Below are positions 13,748 through 25,618 of a stretch of 64,000 nt of DNA, piece after piece; positions within the stretch are counted from its first letter, which is position 1, and every line of letters begins with the position of its first letter. The notes under the pieces are model-generated. The model saw nothing but the letters and a program-made list of their open reading frames with translations. It ran no database searches and was not told the DNA's origin. The DNA lies in contig JAIWNE010000001.1 in NCBI GenBank assembly GCA_025331445.1, positions 310,001 to 374,000 of the forward strand, in the 5' to 3' direction. The DNA is from Blakeslea trispora (taxonomy: Eukaryota > Mucoromycota > Mucoromycetes > Mucorales > Choanephoraceae). A program made the translations under genes and the position numbers.

Positions 13748-15304
13748 TTAAGTGTCAATGGCATTAAACCGACTAGCAAAAGCCAAAATGTATTTCATGT
13801 TCACCAGCATGTATTTCAATGCCTTTGTCCATTGATCTAGCTGGTTGAACTGGATTCGAACAGAGAGTTCACCGATCTTGTCTTTGTTGATCCGATAAGG
13901 TAGCCTGGTAGCCCTGTCTCTTTCTTCAGCAAAATCAGTGAGTTGTTCTAGACAGTTCAGGACAGCTACCATGGCATGATCGAATTTTCGGTTTAAAAAC
14001 AACATCTTGTTGATTCCGAAATCCCCTGAGCCATACCTATCCATCGTGTGTTATATAGTCTATTCCTATCTTTTTCTTTAATTAACTTACAATTCATAAT
14101 CCACGACAACATCTCCATTGACTTTTTGAACCTTTGAAAATGAACCAAGAGGGACAAGACGATAACTATCATAAAAGAGTTGGTTATCTGTAATTTAAAC
14201 AAATGAATCGCTACTTGCGTTTTAAACTGAAATCGAAGCTTATTGGCTACAGTATAGAGCAGCAGCAAGGTCTGTCCCCAAGCAGCATTGATTTCACTCC
14301 ATTCAACAGGATGTGTACTGAGTTTGCCTAGACGAAATCCATTGATGGTACCAAAGGGTCCATCTTGAGATATACAGAAAGCGTCGTTATAGACTACTGT
14401 CTTTTGTAGCCGTTCATATTGCCGAACATCGTGATCATATTTGAGATTGATCGAGTCTCGTTCGTTCTGAAAGGTCTGTAGATCCAGTTGATAGGTATTG
14501 CATGTTTCCCAAAAGACTTGTTCTTGTTGATCCAATCGTTTCATTTCCTCCGTCAGTGCTGCCAGCTCTTCATCCAGTTGTTTTTCCTCCTTTTCCCAAC
14601 GATCTAATTCCTCTTGAGCCTCCTGTTCTGCCAACATCAGTTCATCTACCTGTCGAGTCAACTCTGCCTCTTCTTCAGCAGTCACCCGACTGTCCTTGAC
14701 TTTCTTGAGGAAATCGATATAACAGTCTCGTTCTCGACCGACATCTGTCATCTGTTTCTGAAGGTGCTCCAGCAATAAGTCTGTGCATTCTTGACACATG
14801 GGATGATCTACACTGGATTTAGAGGACGTGATATCGAACAGACGATTGGCTACTTTCAATCGATGGGATAGACTGTTGTTCATATCTCGAGGGGCTTTCA
14901 TGGGCGAGGCTTGAAGTAGGATCTTGGTAGAGGATTGAATGGCACTGGTGTTATCGGTAGAAGGTGGTGGCTGCGTTTCGAGATGGGTCAAGACCACAAA
15001 GGATTCGGAAGGACCGGGTTGTTTACCGGATGGTTTGGTGATCAGTCGTGTATGAAGTGCTTTAGTTGGCTTAGTGATGGTGGATCGTTGCTTTTGTGTT
15101 TGTATAGCGAGTTGCTCTTCAGCTATTAAAGGTGCTATTGATGCATAAAATAAGAGAGAGGTTATACATTCTATTTTGTTGTATAATTTCTTGTTTTTAT
15201 TTCTACATCAAACCTAACAAGACATCAGTAGAGGCTTCATCCATATGAGTCAAGGAATCGTCTATTTTTAAGGCATGGCCACAACGTTGACATTGAAAAG
15301 TCAT
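13748..15304 (-). CDS. ATG6: Beclin-1/Atg6/Vps30, subunit of the class III PI3-kinase complex
   Basis: Scaffold of the Vps34-Vps15 PI3-kinase complexes in autophagy and vacuolar sorting. Exons on the minus strand are 15304-15214, 15134-14219, 14165-14091 and 14036-13748, giving 456 residues. The N-terminal MTFQCQRCGHALKID is the Beclin CxxC motif. ESFVVLT follows, then CQECTDLLLEHLQKQ, a long Glu-rich coiled coil (about residues 180-280), and the evolutionarily conserved domain. That domain includes ISQDGPFGTINGFRLG, EINAAWGQTLLLLYTVANK, YRLVPLGS and FDHAMVAVLNCLEQ. Intron 2 (14218-14166, 53 nt) fits only as a GC-AG intron: the donor GCAAGT joins ...FKT to YRLVP exactly, as Beclin requires. 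The nearby GT donor would leave the frame broken. The only doubtful point is the first splice donor (GTTTGA). Confidence 0.93.
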
Positions 15305-15784
15305 GATTTAGTTTTTTTTTATGAAAAAAACAGAAAAAAAAGAGAGAAAATTGCAGTGTTTGAGAAAGTGACGAGCGGTATTTTAACTTACGCGCATGAC
15401 ATTCTTTTTTTTTGCATATTCTTGAAAGAGGCACCTTTGTAAAGTAAGCCTTTCCTACAGGCACTTTTTTTTTGGTACCTTTTTCATCTCTCGAAGTCCA
15501 CTTGGTCTATTGAAATTTCTTTGTTTCAAGATACCCAGTTTTCTCTCTCTTATCTGTATTCATCCATCAGATACTCAATGCGAATAATACCATGCTTTTC
15601 CTTTACCAAAGTTTAATCCATAAAAAATCACTCTTTTTTAGTACTTGTGCGAATAATGAATGTCACTTATATGATATCCTATTCTATTATTCTTAAACAA
15701 GGAGATTCAAGCACTAGGATTGAGTAATTCTATATATGTACGGTATGTGAGTAGATAGATGGGTTTAAGCGTATAAATCTCTAC

Positions 15785-16368
15785 ACCACCAGATATTTCG
15801 AATTGAATCACCGACAAATTTTTCAGACTCAAAATAGTTCCCTTTTTCGGATGTAAAACCTGTTGGAGTTTCATTTTTTGGTGTTTTTTAAGCTCAATGT
15901 AGTGCTTAAAGCTCGTAAATAAGAACTCCTTCAGGTTTCTCATCCAAAAAAAGGAACTATTTTGAGTCTGAAAAATTTGTCGGTGATTCAATTCGAAATA
16001 TCGTATTTTCACACCAAATTCGCGAATCTTCAGATCCAATTCGCGAATCTTCAAAACCAAACTCGCGGATTTTACAACTAAAATTCGAGGAAAATACACA
16101 CAGAATTTTGTTATTTATCGTAAGTAAGATCTTATCCTCTAGTACATCTGTTCAGATTTTTAATGCAGTGCTTAGTCCATCCTTTACAATCTTCGGGCCG
16201 GATGCTTCTTTCTGCTTGCTCGATATCCTTTTTCATTATCTCCTTCTTTTCTCTTAGAATGCATTTTCCTCGAATTTTAGTTGTAAAATCCGCGAGTTTG
16301 GTTTTGCAGATTCGCGAATTGGATTTGAAGATTCGCGAATTTGGTGTGAAAATACGATATCTGGTGGT
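15785..16368. repeat. Nested inverted-repeat element (MITE-like), about 584 bp
   Basis: The block is bounded by a 12-bp terminal inverted repeat ACCACCAGATAT (15785-15796 and, inverted, 16357-16368). Inside are two further palindromes: arms of about 50 bp (15792-15842 against 15953-16002) and about 98 bp (15998-16095 against 16263-16360). The second arm contains a tandem unit of about 21 bp built on AATTCGCGAATCTTCA. No transposase is encoded; open frames here simply follow the repeat. It lies between the ATG6 5' end and the eIF2B beta 3' end. This is best read as a non-autonomous DNA element or fold-back element. No clear target-site duplication was seen. Confidence 0.75.
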
Positions 16369-16572
16369 AGGGTTTTCGCGGAGTGTTAGCATTTTTAAAA
16401 ATCAGTAGGAAATTTTAGTGATCTACCACACATGCCAAAAAAGAAAGGGGACAAGCTTACGCTACTACGACTATAATGACAATATACTTTTACCCTTCCA
16501 AAAAATGATTGAAGAAATACATATATATATTCTATGATATGAGGCTTATTTTTTTTTTATTTAACATGACGA

Positions 16573-17944
16573 TTACAAAGTGGCATCTTGTGGATCATAA
16601 TTATCGTTGATCAATCTATATACATAAGTGGGTGGAGCAGATCCCCTAAATAATAATAATAAAACAAAAGAATGGTTAAATCAAAATACTTTCTTCTCAT
16701 CATATCACTTACAAGTTATGAATAAATAAGCTCACAAGTTCAGGCTGTACATAATCATAATAAGGATTAGAGATGGTTACTTTGTCAACAATGGATCCTT
16801 CTTGATAATGAAGGACATCATGAGGTGTCACGGCCACATTGAATGTATCTGAATCGTAAGAGAATAAAGGAGATAGCTTGTAAAGAGCTGTACAGACAAG
16901 AACAGGTGTAGAATGATGCTTGGCAGCAGCTGCCAACAGGTGAGATCCAGTCACAGCCACTAAACCTCCATTGGCCAAGACAGCATGCGATCCAAGCACT
17001 ACTTTGTTGACACGAGGCATGGCTGCAAAGATGGCAGAATCACAAATGACGGTGGTATCAATACCTGCAGCTGAAAGTGTACGAGCCATCTCATGGCCTT
17101 GATAACTAGGTGATGTCTCGGCCACCAATACTTGGAATTGACGCTTTTGTGCTGCTCGAATGAGAAATTCTTGTACTGTACGTGATTTACCAATAGTCAT
17201 GATCACTTCACTAAATTGAATTTTCTTGTAAGAAAAAGTCCTTCATTTTCTTTTTCTCTCTTACTTGGCATGAATAAAATCTGTCGCTTGATCTGCAATA
17301 CCCTTATAGACACTTTCAAGATCAGCAATGATTTCTTCATTGATTTCTTGAATAATTAATGGCTTTAGATTATAAGTATTTTGAGGTGTTGTTTCATGTC
17401 GCTTTCCAGGACCATCCGATAATAAGTTGAACATGGAAGATTGTTTCAATAGACGATGTTTATCATTCATAACGGATGCTTTTTGATGAGCAAATACACT
17501 CTTTGTTTGATTGGCTGTACTGTCTTCTTCTTCTTCCTCATCCTCCTCATCCTCTTCTTCTTCCTCTTCTTCATCGTCATCAAAATTATTATTGGCAGTA
17601 TCATTGAGCTCACCACGAGCTACTTCACGAATGATTTTAAGGACACGTCGAACAATATTGCCAACAGCTAATTCTTTGGGTTGAGCAGCCACTAAACGAC
17701 CGCCTAGCTGAGTAATAAAGCCAATCAATAAATCCACATCATACCAACGCGTGGTAGAAATAGCCTGTCTAAGAATTAAAGCAGTTTCCTTGGCTACTTC
17801 ATAGGAACCAACAATTTGTCTGTTGATAAAAAGAAAATGAGTCGCCCGTTCTTTGCTTCTCTATGACTGTCTCTGCCTTCACCTTGTTTTTAACTTGAGA
17901 ATAAATTGACTCACTTGAGCTTCAAGTGCCTTTGAAATAGTCAT
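16573..17944 (-). CDS. GCD7: Translation initiation factor eIF2B subunit beta
   Basis: Regulatory subunit of the GTP exchange factor for eIF2, which senses phosphorylated eIF2 alpha. Exons on the minus strand are 17944-17883, 17819-17265, 17210-16713 and 16645-16573, giving 395 residues. Family text is plain: RQIVGSYEVAKETALILRQ, WYDVDLLIGFI, NEVIMTIGKSRTVQEFL, VLVAETSPSYQGHEMA, VNKVVLGSHAVLANGGLVA, NPYYDYVQPELVSLFI and the C-terminal GSAPPTYVYRLINDNYDP. A run of about 21 acidic residues (17521-17585) is inserted in the N-terminal third, in the loop where other fungi also vary. The third exon acceptor was chosen because it restores HANEVIMTIG. Transcribed divergently from MCM3. Confidence 0.95.
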
Positions 17945-18392
17945 ATTATGGGATAAGAAAGAGTCAATCTTGTTAAAAAAAAAAGAAGAAAATAAAAAAA
18001 GATTTTTGGGTGACTGCTACTGGGGGGAGGCAAGATATAAAAAAAAGGGGGGGAGGGAGATGAGAGTCTTCTTTAAGAAGCATAACAAGAGAGAAAAAAT
18101 AAGTGTAAAAAAAGTCTTGTAGATAAAACTGAAAACAAATTATAGAAAAAAAGTCTTCAATACCTTCAAGGGTTCGCCATTTTGCATTTTTACACTCTGT
18201 TTTTGTTCATTTATTTACAAATGTTAATCAGTGGAGGGGGGGGGACCTACTTTCGTGTACAGGAACACTTTCAACCAATTAAATGTCAAATCGCGTTGAA
18301 ACCTAAAAAAAAATTTACTTTACCGCGTTTGATTTCTATTTTTTTTTTACCCCTCTCTCTCTTTTTTTTTCCTTGCTGTCAAAATATACACC
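17945..18392. promoter_or_regulatory. Shared divergent promoter region of eIF2B beta and MCM3
   Basis: 448 bp between two head-to-head start codons. It carries several G-runs on the plus strand (18021-18027, 18048-18057, 18233-18243). CG-containing words resembling S-phase MBF/E2F half-sites occur near MCM3 (TCGCGTT at about 18291, ACCGCGTTT at about 18321). Replication-licensing genes are classically controlled by such sites in fungi; whether these are functional is inference. Confidence 0.4.
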
Positions 18393-21010
<2,618 letters not shown>

Positions 21011-21075
21011 TATCCCCCCCCCTTTCTTCCTTACAGCTTATTTATCAAAAAGAAATAAAAAAAATTATCATTTTT

Positions 21076-22005
21076 TTAATAAGGCGATCTCGAACGATGA
21101 TGACGACTATGACGAGGAGGAGATCTTGAACGGTGACGAGGAGGAGATCTAGAGCGGTGACGAGGAGGAGATCTAGAGCGGTGACGAGGAGGTGATCTAG
21201 AACGGTGACGAGGAGGTGATCTAGAACGGTGACGACGATGTCTACTGCTGCTACTACTCTTATGTTCCTTATGGCTCTTCTTTTTGGTTGATTTCTTTTC
21301 GTGCTTATCTCGGAAATAAGCTGCCATAGGATCCTCTTCGTCCATCTCGATAGGCTCTGACTTGACTTTCTTTTCTCGCTTTTCTTTTACTAATTTTTTT
21401 TTTTCTTGATGAGCATTGGTTGCTTACTGTTGTACTGATAGTTTACCTTCTATATATTGAGGAGCTACATTCATCTTGGGTTGGTCGTCATCGTCTTCTT
21501 CACTCTCTTCGCCTTCTTTCTTCTTTGGTTTTCGAGGACCTGTATGGGAGTGATCAACACGTAATGTTCTGCCGAGCACCTGAGCACCATTCAAATTGTC
21601 CACAGCAAGAATAGTACTACGCTGATCTTCATACTGAAGAAAAGCAAATCCCTTGGACTTGCCTGTCTTTTGATCACGAATCACTTCTACATGAATAATC
21701 TCACCATATCTTTATATGTTAGTCTCTTTTTTTCTTTACGTTGTCTTTCTCGAAAATGTTATTTACTGTGAGAATATACAGACAACATCACCTTCTGTTA
21801 GTTCAAAGGGTATGTTGCCTACAAAGATCCAAGCTGAATTCTTGTATTGTGCATGCCATGATCCTGTGTCTGACCAAGTGCCATTGACTATTTCTCGTTG
21901 ATTGATGCGTTGAATTTCTTTAACTACACTTTTTTTTTTTTGTATTGTTTATGAGTGTCTCATAGTGTATATAAAAACAAGAAAAGGGAGGGGATCTTAC
22001 TTCAT
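21076..22005 (-). CDS. IST3: RRM protein IST3/Snu17/RBMX2, RES complex subunit of the spliceosome
   Basis: RNA-binding subunit of the pre-mRNA retention and splicing (RES) complex. The coding start is a 5-nt piece (22005-22001, ATGAA) joined to 21928-21767 and then 21709 onward, giving MNVVKEIQRINQREI, a string typical of RBMX2. One RRM follows: RNP2 AWIFVGNIP and RNP1 KSKGFAFLQYE, with EDQRSTILAVDNLNGA. The last intron is ambiguous. Either GTAAAC (after IE) to TTAG (57 nt), or GTAAGC (after VQ) to AAAAG (44 nt); both stay open into KREKKVKSEPIEMDEEDP. The C-terminus is a Lys/Arg/Ser domain of RSPPRH repeats encoded by a 24-bp tandem array, reminiscent of SR proteins. Confidence 0.9.
21106..21230 (-). 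repeat. 24-bp tandem repeat coding RSPPRH-type units
   Basis: About five near-perfect copies of a 24-bp unit (ACGAGGAGGAGATCTAGAGC-like on the plus strand) inside the 3' end of the IST3 gene. Each encodes the Arg/Ser/Pro octapeptide of the C-terminal RS-like tail. Copies differ at a few third positions, so the array is expected to vary in length between strains. Confidence 0.85.
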
Positions 22006-22078
22006 TGTATAACGTGTCAATTAAAAGAAAAGAAAAAAAAGGTTTATTTTGCAGAATAAAGAAAAAAAAAAGAAAATT

Positions 22079-22826
22079 TTATGTTTGCTTGACATAGGCT
22101 TCTCTGGCAGCTCTGTAGTCAGCAAGTTCAGCAGCAGCCTTATCCTGAATCATTTTGCTTTCTTCGGGACTAAGCTGCTTAAACTTTTTAGCGGCTTCAA
22201 CAACCTGTTCGGTAATGCTACCAGAACTGACAATAGGATCCTTATTGGCTCTAAGGTGATCGATGTAGAGAAAGAAAGCACCTCTAGGTCGCTTAGGTTG
22301 TCTAGGATCTCTGATCTTGGGCAAATTATACTTTTTTCTTAATTCGTTTTCTTTAGCAAATTCTTTGGGTGTCGTGTTCCGCATCACCTCATCCAAGGCT
22401 TTATGATGAGCCTCTAATTTAGCTTCAAATTGACTGGTAAAAGGCTAAGAAAAAAATGTGTGTATGAGAAAGAGAGTTTTTCTTTCTTTGGAATTGTTAT
22501 TTTACCTGCTTTTCGTGTTCACTCATGTTTTTCCATTTTTGACTCAATTGTTGAGTAGCAGTTTTGAGGTCAAGTCTACCATTGTCATTCTTGTATTGCT
22601 GGATGTTTTCAGTTAAATAGATTTGCCAAGCACTAGCAGGCTTTGTAGGTACACCAGATAAAACTTTTTTTTAAAAGAAAAGTGATAAAATGAATATGCT
22701 TAAATAACGATAAAATAACAACAAAAACAACTTACTACTGGTGAATTTCTTGGGATGAAGTGAACGTGCAGAGATGTAAGAACGTGTTTGAACAGTCAAA
22801 CAACCAAAAGACTTCAACAAGGACAT
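22079..22826 (-). CDS. Two-HMG-box protein, probable mitochondrial DNA-packaging/transcription factor (TFAM/Abf2-like)
   Basis: Exons on the minus strand are 22826-22736, 22663-22506 and 22444-22079, giving 204 residues. The N-terminus MSLLKSFGCLTVQTRSYISARS has no acid residues and several Arg/Ser, as in a mitochondrial presequence. HMG box A starts at KPASAWQIYLTE and runs to QKWKNMSEHEKQ. Box B starts at RDPRQPKRPRGAFFLYIDH and runs to FKQLSPEESKMIQDKA. Two boxes plus a presequence match the TFAM/Abf2 plan: binding and bending of mitochondrial DNA. Mitochondrial location is inferred from the presequence. No residue is obviously missing. A nuclear HMGB-like role cannot be excluded. Confidence 0.85.
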
Positions 22827-23408
22827 GATTTTACTTGATGAAAACAAGAGAAGAGAGAAAAAAAGAAAAGAAAAAAATTTAATGCTTTATAACTACGCAG
22901 CTTTAAAAAAAAAAAAAAAAAAAGACAAAAGCATCACTTTGAATGAACTATTTTTTTTTTCTCCGAATAAGCTTGTCTTCTTTATTCAATAAAAGCAGGT
23001 TTTTTTTTTCTATTGTTTAACTGCAATAATTGAATGACGCGCACACATACAAATGGCCCTTCATTGAGTCTTTCTTTCTTTTTTTTCTCATTGTATTAAC
23101 TTGCTATTCAAATAAAAAGGATGGCAGAATAGCTCACATCTTTTCTGGGCTCTCTTTTTCACTTTTGTCTCGAGCAAATCATTGCATTTGTCGATCTTGT
23201 ACTTGTCAACAAGTCATTTTGCTCTTGTCAAACCTTCCCAAAATGAAACATGCCAAAAGAGAGTGAGAAGAGAGAGAGAGAAAAAAAAAGACCGCGTTTT
23301 AAACCCCATCCGAATAGCGGATATGCAGAGTGTGAAATAAATGAAAAAAAAAAATGCATTCTTTTTTCCTTTCCTTTTTTCCCTTTTCTTTTTTATTGAC
23401 TTTAAACT
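22827..23408. other. Intergenic, divergent promoters
   Basis: 582 bp between the HMG-box gene (minus) and the Gln-rich gene (plus). It is made largely of polyA and polyT tracts (22903-22922, 22950-22960, 23001-23010, 23281-23290) and a short (GA)n run near 23262-23282. No gene is seen. Confidence 0.55.
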
Positions 23409-24110
23409 ATGGATAATAACCCTTTTCGTAATAGCCAACCACCATCAAACAATGGTAGTTATAGCTACATGTCTTCTAACTATCAAAGCCAACCACCACA
23501 ACAACAACAGTTATCTTATCAACAAAGTTATAACACGGGCTATCCTACACCTTCTAGCGGTTATCAACAACAACAACCTCCATCTTGGCAATATCAACAA
23601 CAACAACAACAACAGATAAGTAATACGCCTATGATGGCTCAACAGACATCTTCCTTCTCAGGTTATAATCCACAATCACACATGGGTATAACTTCCTCTT
23701 TATCCCCCACTGGCCAATACACTGCGTATGCAAGTAACAATGACTTGATGTCATCGTCTAGTACCAACAATCCTGGTAACACACAATCCTCTTATGGGTT
23801 TTCTTTTTCAATGCCAAACCAGACTGGTTTTCCCGCCAGCACAAACCAATCCATGTATATGCAACAACAGTATCCTCAGCAACAACAACAACAACAACAA
23901 CAGAGTTCATCCAATGTCTATATTCCACCTAATTTTGGTATGTCCAACTATACCTCTCCTCCACCTTCACAACCTAGACATCCTCCAGTAGATGCTAGTA
24001 GCTTACTTAAAGGAACACAAATCCGTCGCGTAGAATGTCCTACATGTCAAAAGATGATTGAAGGAGACGATATGGCCATCAATCATCATGTAAATCAACA
24101 TTTTACTTGA
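23409..24110 (+). CDS. Gln/Ser/Tyr-rich prion-like protein with C-terminal UBZ1-like zinc finger
   Basis: Single-exon frame of 233 residues, preceded by a T-rich leader. The first about 200 residues are low-complexity (Gln, Ser, Tyr, Asn, Pro) with several polyQ runs coded by mixed CAA/CAG. The last 28 residues are quite different: RRVECPTCQKMI, then GDDMAINHHVNQHFT. The pattern C-x2-C-x12/13-H-x3/4-H with HVxxHF resembles the UBZ1 finger of TAX1BP1/CALCOCO2, which binds ubiquitin. I do not recognise an orthologue. A disordered, condensate-prone protein with a ubiquitin-binding finger is the simplest inference; a plain nucleic-acid-binding C2H2 finger is the alternative. Confidence 0.72.
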   Translation: MDNNPFRNSQPPSNNGSYSYMSSNYQSQPPQQQQLSYQQSYNTGYPTPSSGYQQQQPPSWQYQQQQQQQISNTPMMAQQTSSFSGYNPQSHMGITSSLSPTGQYTAYASNNDLMSSSSTNNPGNTQSSYGFSFSMPNQTGFPASTNQSMYMQQQYPQQQQQQQQQSSSNVYIPPNFGMSNYTSPPPSQPRHPPVDASSLLKGTQIRRVECPTCQKMIEGDDMAINHHVNQHFT

Positions 24111-24684
24111 TAATAAAAATATAAGCAACAGTTTTCTATCCTTGGGCTATTTTGAACTAAATTGGATTAAAATTCCGTTATTTACATTTTATATGGTTTT
24201 TGTTCTAAATATGATGGGATCATCTGTGCGTACAAAGTGGTTTAAACAATGGCACTTCTATTTATAGGAGCTATTTTCATACCAAAAAGAAGAATGAGAG
24301 AATGGCTTTCTTATTCTCTTGTACAGCTCACTATATCAAGATCATTTCATTGTATATTATAACTTGAGTTTACAAATATATGTAAAAAAAAGGAGGGGAG
24401 CCTATTGATAGATTAACATTCATTTGACCAAGTAGTTGTTTATACCAAAAAAAGGGGGGGGGCTATTTCTGTCAGAATTTCAGCCTATAATTGGAGTATA
24501 ACCTCTACCAGCTCTTTTTCTTTTAATGTGTTGCAAGATACATTGCTGAACCCTATGTACTATGTTTCACACAACTTTTTGAAGAAAAACATATATTTAT
24601 TCTTCATTTTGCCTTATTGAACTAAACAGTACTCTTCTTTTATATTTATTCCATTCTCTTTTCTTAGATAACAAGCAATCTTTC
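24111..24684. other. Intergenic, no gene seen
   Basis: 574 bp of AT-rich sequence with the 3' end of the Gln-rich gene and the promoter of the subtilase gene. Two G-runs follow A-runs at 24391-24397 and 24456-24463. Nothing else is recognised. Confidence 0.5.
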
Positions 24685-25581
24685 ATGAAACCTACATTTC
24701 TCGGTCTTTCTGGGGTTGTGCTCTGGTCTTGCCTAGCCTTTAGTTCGATAATTACTGAGGCAATGGATTTGAAGCATCCAAAATTAAAAGACGTCAAATC
24801 TAAAGGCATTCCCGGACGTTATATTGTCGAATTTGAGAATAAAAATAACAATGCAAGCAGTGTCATGATTCAATCTGTGCATGACACTTTTTCTGAAACT
24901 GTAAAGGTCACAAACAAGTTCAATCACAAGTTCTTTCATGCTGCAGCCATTGACTTGGGCCATACCAATTCAGAGGTGATAGAGCACATCTTGGAGTTGC
25001 CTAATGTAAAGGCAATTTATCCTATCAAAGAGTGTTTTCTAGACAATACCTTTTATGGGACAACCTCTCGTCTGCAAAAGAGAGATACTGCAACATCTCC
25101 AAAGGTATCACAAGCTTTGGCACAGGTTGATCGAGTACGTTCTGAGCTTGGTCATAAAGGAAAAGGTATCTTTGTTGGTATCATTGATACAGGTAAGAGA
25201 AGGAAGGTCTATTTATTTTTTGGTAATTCTATTATCGTATGAGCATCATAATAAATTCTCTCTCTCTTTTTTTTGGATATGGATGTAGGTATCGATTACT
25301 TGCACCCTGCATTAGGTGGTGGATTTGGTAAAGGTTATAAGGTAGTTACAGGTTATGATCTTGTGGGCGACTATGCTGAACCAGATGGTACATTTGTTCC
25401 TGACGATGATCCCTACCTTAACTGTACTAAAGGGGTATCCCAAACTGCTAAAGCGAGTAAGAAGATATGATAAATGAATACAGTAATGCCAAAATTGATT
25501 AAGCTTCATGATAGTTCACTGCACACATATTGCTGGTATCATAGCTGGTGATTCCAAAGAAGATGTGAGTGACAAAAAAAC

Positions 25582-25618
<37 letters not shown>

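Noticed and set aside
14098..14165. Reading ATG6 exon 2 straight through 14218 without splicing
   Set aside because: The frame stays open but yields text unlike Beclin (VAIHLFKLQITNSF); the GC-AG splice restores the conserved YRLVPLG.
15707..16408. Frames with repeated KIRELDLKIRE-like text on both strands
   Set aside because: The apparent heptads come from the 21-bp tandem unit of the inverted-repeat element, not from a gene.
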